Made by a program: the position numbers and the translations under genes. A stretch of DNA of 10,545 nucleotides from VFJZ01 sp038321545 (GTDB lineage Bacteria; Actinomycetota; Thermoleophilia; Gaiellales; F1-60-MAGs149): contig JBBQFB010000126.1 in NCBI GenBank assembly GCA_038321545.1, positions 1-10,545 of the forward strand, read 5' to 3'. The notes under the pieces are model-generated. The model was not told where the DNA came from and made no database searches. It worked only from the letters and a program-made list of their open reading frames with translations. Positions 6,556 to 10,545 of this stretch are shown piece after piece; the stretch's first letter is position 1; each line of letters opens with the position of its first letter.

Positions 6556-8058
6556 CTATCCGACGTCGAACCGGACGCCCTGCGCCAGCGGCAGCTCGGT
6601 CGAGTAGTTGATCGTCGCGGTCTGCCGGCGCATGTACGCCTTCCAGGCGTCCGAGCCCGACTCACGGCCGCCGCCGGTCTCCTTCTCGCCGCCGAACGCA
6701 CCGCCGATCTCGGCGCCGGAGGGGCCGATGTTGACGTTCGCGATGCCGCAGTCGGAGCCGAGCACCGACAGGAACCGCTCCGACTCGCGCAGGTCGTTCG
6801 TGAAGATGCACGACGACAGGCCCTGCGGCACGCCGTTGTGCAGCGCCAGCGCGTCGTCCAGCTCGCGGTAGCGCATGGCGTAGAGCAGCGGCGCGAACGT
6901 CTCGGTCTCGACGACCCCGGTCTGCCCCGGCATGCGCACCAGGGCCGGGCGCACGTAGTAGGCGTCGGGATGCTCGTCGGCCAGCACGCGGTCGCCGCCG
7001 AACACCTCGCCACCATCGGCCCTGGCGCGGTCGAGCGCGCCCTGTAGGCGGTCGTACGAGTCGTGGGAGACCAGCGGCCCGAGCAGCGTGCCGTCGTCGC
7101 GGGGATCGCCGACCGGCACCGTCGCGTACGCCTTCTCGAGGCGCCCGATCAGCTCGTCGTAGACGTCCTCGTGCACGATCAGGCGGCGCAGCGTCGTGCA
7201 GCGCTGGCCGGCCGTGCCGACCGCGGCGAACGCGATCGCGCGGACGGCCATCTCGAGGTCGGCGCTCGGCGTCACGATCATCGCGTTGTTGCCGCCCAGC
7301 TCGAGCAGACTGCGGCCCAGCCGCGCCGCGATGCGGGGCGCCAGCGCGCGGCCCATCACGGTGGAGCCAGTGGCCGACACGAGCGGCACACGCACGTCGT
7401 CGGCCAGCTGCTCGGCGCGCTCGTTGCCGCCGACGATCACCTCGAGCAGGCCGTCCGGGATGCCGCCCAACCGCTCGCCGGCCTTGCGGAGCAGCGCCTG
7501 GCAGGCCAGGGCCGTGAGCGGCGTGCGCGGCGACGGCTTCCAGATCACCGAGTCGCCGCACACCAGTGCCAGCGCGGTGTTCCAGCTCCACACCGCGACC
7601 GGGAAGTTGAACGCCGTGATGACCGCCACCGGCCCGAGCGGGTGCCACGTCTCGAGCATCCGGTGCCCGGGGCGCTCGGACGCGATCGTGAGGCCGAACA
7701 GCTGTCGCGAGAGACCGACGCCGAGGTCGCAGATGTCGATCATCTCCTGCACCTCGCCGAAGCCCTCGGACACGATCTTGCCCGTCTCGAGCGTCACCAG
7801 CGCGCCGAGGTCGACCTTCGCCGCGCGCAGCTCCTCGCCCAGCAGGCGCACCAGCTCGCCGCGGCGCGGGGCGGGCACGTCGCGCCACTCCTCGAACGCC
7901 GTCTGCGCGCGGGCGATCGCCGCGTCGGTGTCAGCGGCCGACGACGACGCGATGCGGGCGATCACCTCGCCCGTGATCGGCGTGCGCACCTCGAGGTCGC
8001 CCGACTGCAGCGCAGCCGGATCGAGCCCGAGACGGGAGAAGACTGCGGCGGTATCCAT
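6556..8058 (-). CDS. ALDH7-family aldehyde dehydrogenase (alpha-aminoadipate semialdehyde / piperideine-6-carboxylate dehydrogenase-like)
   Basis: A 500-residue NAD(P)-dependent aldehyde dehydrogenase, full length for the superfamily. The catalytic set is complete: Asn151 (FNFP), Lys174 (WKPS), the TGS cofactor loop at 230-232, Glu253 (LELGGNN) and nucleophile Cys287 (GQRCTT). The strings EVQEMIDICDLGVGLSRQ (about 102-119), GGAFGGEKETGGGRESGSD near the C-terminus, and the ending LPLAQGVRF are those of ALDH7 (antiquitin) proteins. Characterised members oxidise alpha-aminoadipate semialdehyde in lysine breakdown (bacterial names amaB or pcd). No other lysine-degradation gene is visible here, so the physiological substrate is an inference. 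The ATG at 8058 is chosen because the family N-terminus fits. There is no Shine-Dalgarno; CACGAT lies 7 nt upstream. The gene is divergent from an EamA transporter across 43 bp. Confidence 0.94.
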   Translation of the reverse strand: MDTAAVFSRLGLDPAALQSGDLEVRTPITGEVIARIASSSAADTDAAIARAQTAFEEWRDVPAPRRGELVRLLGEELRAAKVDLGALVTLETGKIVSEGFGEVQEMIDICDLGVGLSRQLFGLTIASERPGHRMLETWHPLGPVAVITAFNFPVAVWSWNTALALVCGDSVIWKPSPRTPLTALACQALLRKAGERLGGIPDGLLEVIVGGNERAEQLADDVRVPLVSATGSTVMGRALAPRIAARLGRSLLELGGNNAMIVTPSADLEMAVRAIAFAAVGTAGQRCTTLRRLIVHEDVYDELIGRLEKAYATVPVGDPRDDGTLLGPLVSHDSYDRLQGALDRARADGGEVFGGDRVLADEHPDAYYVRPALVRMPGQTGVVETETFAPLLYAMRYRELDDALALHNGVPQGLSSCIFTNDLRESERFLSVLGSDCGIANVNIGPSGAEIGGAFGGEKETGGGRESGSDAWKAYMRRQTATINYSTELPLAQGVRFDVG

Positions 8059-8065
8059 GGGCGGG

Positions 8066-8071
8066 ATCGTG
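8066..8071 (-). promoter_or_regulatory. Candidate leaderless-type -10 of the aldehyde dehydrogenase gene
   Basis: Read on -, CACGAT is followed by 7 nt and the ATG at 8058. It matches TANNNT except for the first base. Its position equals that of better matches elsewhere in the window, and no Shine-Dalgarno is present, so a leaderless start is plausible but weaker than for the other genes. Confidence 0.35.
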
Positions 8072-8087
8072 CCACGGGCCGATGCAC

Positions 8088-8093
8088 TACCGT
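8088..8093 (+). promoter_or_regulatory. Leaderless-type -10 of the EamA transporter gene
   Basis: TACCGT is followed by 8 nt (CACGGACC) and the GTG at 8102. No Shine-Dalgarno precedes the GTG. With usual -10 to start-site spacing, transcription would begin at or within a base or two of the GTG, which also supports GTG 8102 as the true start. Confidence 0.5.
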
Positions 8094-8101
8094 CACGGAC
8101 C

Positions 8102-8971
8102 GTGCGTGCGGCGCCGCTGATCTTCCTCGTGTTGTGGTCCGGCGGCTACGCAGCTGCGAAGGTCGCGCTGCCGTACACGGGGCCGATGACGCTGCTCGGG
8201 CTGCGGTACGCGATCGCGATCGCGCTGCTGGCGCCGGCCCTGCTGTTCATCAAGCAGCCCGGGTGGCCCCGTACCCGCGCCGCGTGGATGCACGTGCTGA
8301 TCGTCGGCTTCGGGATCCAGGTCGCCTACTTCGGATGCTCGTACATCGCGTTCGACCTCGGCATGTCGGCGGGCGGGGTCGCGCTGATCACGTCGATGCA
8401 GCCGATCCTGGTGGCGCTGTTCGCGCCGATGCTGACCGGCGAGCAGGTGACGTCGTCGCGCTGGGTCGGGCTGGTGCTCGGCCTGTCGGGCGCCGTGATC
8501 GTGATCGCCGCGCGCTCCAGCATCGAGGCCGAGTCGGCGCTCGGCGTGATCGTCGCGTGCGGCGCGCTGGTCTCGATGAGCGGCGTGACGCTGTACGAGA
8601 AGCGCTTCGGCGGCGGGACGCACCCGGTGACGGCCAACGTGATCCAGTTCGCGCTCGGGCTGGCCGTGTTCGTGCCGGTCGGGATCCTGCTCGAAGGCTT
8701 CCGGTTCGAGGTCACGACGCGCTCGCTGGCCGCGCTCGGCTACCTCGCGATCGGCAACTCGCTGATCGCGATCACGCTGCTGCTGGCGATGATCCGGCGC
8801 GGCGAGGCGTCACGCGTCTCGGCGCTGTTGTTCCTCGTGCCGCCCGGTGCCGCGCTGATCGCCTGGATCGTGATCGGCGAGACGATGCCGCTACTCGCGT
8901 GGCCCGGCATGGCGCTCGCGGCCGCCGGCGTCTACATCGCCACCCGCCGCGGCGTACCCCAGCCCGCGTAG
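8102..8971 (+). CDS. EamA/DMT-superfamily transporter
   Basis: A 289-residue inner-membrane protein of the drug/metabolite transporter superfamily. It has about ten hydrophobic segments arranged as two EamA repeats (roughly residues 1-130 and 140-280). The N-terminal LVLWSGGYAAAKVAL matches the usual opening of the first repeat (W-[SG]-[GS]-x-x-x-x-K), ALITSMQPILVALFAP is the typical segment near the end of repeat one, and the second repeat ends with the LFLVPPGAALIAWIVIGE segment. Known members export amino acids, purines or other metabolites, and the substrate cannot be predicted. The GTG at 8102 gives the family start; the open frame extends upstream through the antisense of the aldehyde dehydrogenase gene and is not coding there. 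It is divergent from that gene (43 bp between starts), and its last 81 bp overlap the convergent TetR gene. Confidence 0.92.
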   Translation: MRAAPLIFLVLWSGGYAAAKVALPYTGPMTLLGLRYAIAIALLAPALLFIKQPGWPRTRAAWMHVLIVGFGIQVAYFGCSYIAFDLGMSAGGVALITSMQPILVALFAPMLTGEQVTSSRWVGLVLGLSGAVIVIAARSSIEAESALGVIVACGALVSMSGVTLYEKRFGGGTHPVTANVIQFALGLAVFVPVGILLEGFRFEVTTRSLAALGYLAIGNSLIAITLLLAMIRRGEASRVSALLFLVPPGAALIAWIVIGETMPLLAWPGMALAAAGVYIATRRGVPQPA

Positions 8972-9502
8972 TACGAACGCCGCCGCCTCCTCCGGCCCAC
9001 CGAGGCGCAGCCGGATGGTCTGGAGCGCGATCGCCGCGACCAGCTGCTGGGCGTACTCCGCGTCGACGTCGACGAACTCGCCCGACGCGATGCCCTGCTC
9101 GATGATGCGCGTGCGCGCCGCGTGAAGGCGGTCGCGATCGTGCCGGAAGCGCGCGAAGGCCGCCTGCTCGAGCACGTCGCCGGCCACGGCGGCCGACAGG
9201 TCGTACGGCAGGCCGAGGGTGTAGTCGACGTCCCACCGGACGTACTCGCCGAGCCGCGTCGACGCAGGCCCGGCGGCGCGGGCGAGCCGCTCGGCCACCA
9301 CGGCCGGCGCGGCGTACGTGAGGTCGAGCAGCGACTCCATGATCGCCTGCTTGGACGCGAAGTGATGGAACAGCGAAGGCTGCCGGATGCCGACCGCGTC
9401 GGCGATCTGGCGTGTCGAGGTGCCGTCGTAGCCGCGCTCTGCAAACAGGCGGGAGGCTTCCTTGAGAATTCGGTCGCGCGTGGATGTTCGAGGTGCTAGC
9501 AT
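8891..9502 (-). CDS. TetR/AcrR-family transcriptional regulator
   Basis: A 203-residue repressor-type protein. Residues about 7-54 are the TetR DNA-binding domain: TRDRILKEASRLFAERGYDG, then TSTRQIADAVGIRQPSLFHHFASK, where the recognition helix lies in IRQPSLFHHF. The remainder is the helical ligand and dimer domain, ending naturally near RGLGYA; a further 20 or so residues rich in Gly, Arg and Asp follow. I chose ATG 9502 because it leaves the usual short N-terminus and puts the palindrome at 9506-9521 just upstream. ATG 9535 would add 11 residues encoded by the palindrome itself. The gene is divergent from the hydrolase gene (35 bp between starts), the classic arrangement for a TetR protein controlling its neighbour and itself. 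Its 3' end overlaps the EamA gene by 81 bp. The ligand is unknown. Confidence 0.92.
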   Translation of the reverse strand: MLAPRTSTRDRILKEASRLFAERGYDGTSTRQIADAVGIRQPSLFHHFASKQAIMESLLDLTYAAPAVVAERLARAAGPASTRLGEYVRWDVDYTLGLPYDLSAAVAGDVLEQAAFARFRHDRDRLHAARTRIIEQGIASGEFVDVDAEYAQQLVAAIALQTIRLRLGGPEEAAAFVLRGLGYAAAGGDVDAGGRERHAGPRE

Positions 9503-9505
9503 CTG

Positions 9506-9521
9506 CCTATCGATCGATAGG
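9506..9521. promoter_or_regulatory. Palindromic operator, probable TetR binding site
   Basis: CCTATCGATCGATAGG is a perfect 16 bp palindrome in the 35 bp gap between the TetR ATG (9502) and the hydrolase ATG (9538). Size, symmetry and position are those of TetR-family operators. It overlaps the likely -10 of the hydrolase (TAGGAT, 9518-9523) and, on -, covers the region just before the TetR start, so binding would block both promoters. A further CATCGATG palindrome at 9533-9540 shares the ATCGAT core and spans the hydrolase start codon. Confidence 0.72.
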
Positions 9522-9523
9522 AT
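9518..9523 (+). promoter_or_regulatory. Candidate -10 of the hydrolase operon
   Basis: TAGGAT fits TANNNT and lies 14 nt before the ATG at 9538. A good ribosome site, AAGGAG at 9527-9532 with 5 nt spacing, follows. If transcription starts about 7 nt downstream of the hexamer, that site would sit at the very 5' end of the mRNA. The first four bases of the hexamer belong to the right arm of the palindrome, consistent with repression by occlusion. Confidence 0.4.
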
Positions 9524-9537
9524 AGCAAGGAGCATCG

Positions 9538-10476
9538 ATGTCCGAGATCACCACCGCCACGCCGCTCCGCGCCCGCATCGAGGGCGGCGGCAGCCCACGA
9601 CTCGACCACTGGGGCGCCACCAGCGAGTTCGGTGTCCTCCGCGACGTCCTGGTCGGCGACGCGAGCGCGTTCCGCTGGCTGGGCGAGGAGAACGCGCAGT
9701 ACTCCGCCCTGGTGCGCGAGACGCTCCGCAAGGGGTACGTGTTCGACCGGGAGCTCGCGCTCCGGCAGCACGGCGAGTTTCTCGACGCATACCGTGACGC
9801 CGGCGTCGCGATCCACATGCTCGAGGCGCGCGACGAGCTGGCGTACGGCGTGTACGCGCGTGACTCGAGCTTCATGACGCCGTTCGGCGCGGTGATCTGC
9901 CAGATGGCAAGTCCGCGCCGGCGCGGCGAGTACGCGACGACCCTGCGCTTCTACCTCGAGAACGACATCCCGATCTACGACCTCGTCTCGGCCGGGAACT
10001 TCGAGGGCGGCGACTTCAACATGATCGAGCCCGACACCGCACTGATCGGCTATACCGGCGGCCGCGGCGAGGAGGTCGCCGCGAAGCAGGTCGGTGGCTG
10101 GATGGAGCGCGAGGGCTTCGAGGTGAAGTACGCGCCGATCGACGAGTTCTACGTCCACATCGACCTGATGGTCTGCATGCTGGCGCCGAAGCTCGCCGCC
10201 GTCTGCCTCGACACGACCGATCCCGAGATCGTCGCGTGGCTGCGGTCGAAGAAGATCGAGATCGTGCCGGTCAGCTTCACCGACACGATGGCGCTCGGCT
10301 GCAACGTCGTGGCCCTCGGCAACGACCGCGTGCTGTCGGTCGCGTCGTCCAAGGACCTCAACGCGCGCCTGCGGGCGCTCGGCTTCACGGTGTACGACCC
10401 GGACATGAGCCAGTTCCTGCTCGCGGGCGGCGGCGTGCACTGCATGAGCCAGCAGCTGCGGCGCGACCCCGTCTGA
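9538..10476 (+). CDS. Arginine deiminase/dimethylarginine dimethylaminohydrolase (DDAH)-like hydrolase
   Basis: A 312-residue member of the guanidino-group modifying (amidinotransferase/ADI/DDAH) superfamily, which hydrolyses or transfers guanidine groups through a covalent Cys intermediate. The catalytic features are present: ARDSSF at 107-112 (the conserved Arg-Asp loop), EGGDF with Glu156 and Asp159, His207 in FYVHIDLMV, and nucleophile Cys302 in GGGVHCMSQ near the C-terminus. Length and the single-domain layout fit the DDAH-like and small amidinotransferase group better than the roughly 400-residue ADI proper. Citrulline formation from arginine or a methylated arginine is the likely chemistry, but the substrate is not decided by the motifs. 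ATG 9538 is supported by AAGGAG 5 nt upstream. The gene is divergent from a TetR regulator, is probably controlled through the palindrome between them, and is followed after 1 bp by a CoA-transferase-like gene. Confidence 0.87.
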   Translation: MSEITTATPLRARIEGGGSPRLDHWGATSEFGVLRDVLVGDASAFRWLGEENAQYSALVRETLRKGYVFDRELALRQHGEFLDAYRDAGVAIHMLEARDELAYGVYARDSSFMTPFGAVICQMASPRRRGEYATTLRFYLENDIPIYDLVSAGNFEGGDFNMIEPDTALIGYTGGRGEEVAAKQVGGWMEREGFEVKYAPIDEFYVHIDLMVCMLAPKLAAVCLDTTDPEIVAWLRSKKIEIVPVSFTDTMALGCNVVALGNDRVLSVASSKDLNARLRALGFTVYDPDMSQFLLAGGGVHCMSQQLRRDPV

Positions 10477-10477
10477 C

Positions 10478-10545
10478 ATGCGACCGCTCGTCGATCGGCG
10501 GGTCGTCTCCGTCGCGGTGAACCTCCCCGGTCCACTCGCGGCGCG
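10478..10545 (+). CDS. Probable CaiB/BaiF family (type III) CoA-transferase, 3'-truncated
   Basis: An ATG 1 bp after the hydrolase stop opens a frame that runs off the window after 22 complete codons. The visible peptide has a short basic start followed by VVSVAVNLPGPLAA, which resembles the N-terminal strand and turn of CaiB/BaiF CoA-transferases and alpha-methylacyl-CoA racemases (usually V-L-D-L-S, then x-x-L-P-G-P-x-x-A). These enzymes move CoA between carboxylic acids. The 1 bp spacing indicates co-transcription, and probably coupled translation, with the hydrolase; no separate Shine-Dalgarno is obvious. The family call rests on about 15 residues and is tentative. Confidence 0.6.
   Translation, partial: MRPLVDRRVVSVAVNLPGPLAA

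Noticed and set aside
7063..9105. 680-residue + strand open frame across the aldehyde dehydrogenase and EamA region
   Set aside because: Arg/Asp/His-rich shadow composition with no recognisable domain; it is antisense to the ALDH7 gene and out of frame with EamA.
9503..9535. Upstream ATG at 9535 as the TetR start
   Set aside because: It would translate the palindrome itself (adding 11 atypical residues) and leave almost no promoter space. ATG 9502 gives the usual TetR N-terminus.

Overview
The window is about 10.5 kb of very GC-rich bacterial chromosome. Genes are tightly packed and sit on both strands. The gene families, GTG starts and many apparently leaderless genes point to a high-GC actinobacterium. 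The class Thermoleophilia (Solirubrobacterales and relatives) is a reasonable guess, but it is an inference from style and family content with no marker gene behind it. I see no rRNA, tRNA, CRISPR array, insertion sequence or phage gene. The window reads as ordinary chromosomal metabolism plus a few poorly characterised families.

Layout, left to right. (1) The 3' part of a short-chain dehydrogenase/reductase (SDR) on +, converging with a glutathione S-transferase (GST)-like gene on -. (2) Divergent from the GST, a large + gene fuses a GlcD-type FAD domain to a GlcF/LutA-type iron-sulfur domain (2-hydroxyacid dehydrogenase type). It converges on a PilZ (c-di-GMP receptor) gene on -, with a 16 bp overlap. 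(3) The PilZ gene and a + multipass membrane protein of unknown function start back to back on one CATATG hexamer. (4) Then come an AIM24/TIGR00266 protein and a small DUF5684-like membrane protein, both on +. (5) A strong hairpin separates these from an ALDH7-family aldehyde dehydrogenase on -, which is divergent from an EamA-family transporter on +. (6) The transporter's 3' end overlaps a TetR-family regulator on - by 81 bp. The regulator is divergent from an arginine-deiminase/DDAH-like hydrolase on +, and a perfect 16 bp palindrome lies between the two start codons. The hydrolase is followed after 1 bp by the start of a probable CaiB/BaiF-type CoA-transferase, cut off by the window end.

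The clearest functional unit is the TetR - palindrome - hydrolase - CoA-transferase block at the right end. It looks like a self-regulated catabolic operon whose substrate is unknown. The most general pattern is in the promoters: several genes lack a Shine-Dalgarno sequence and instead carry a TANNNT hexamer 6 to 8 nt before the start codon, the signature of leaderless transcription. I did not find a convincing new multi-gene system. The items most worth following are the uncharacterised membrane protein with an apparent internal duplication, the zero-gap divergent start pair, and the TetR-controlled operon.
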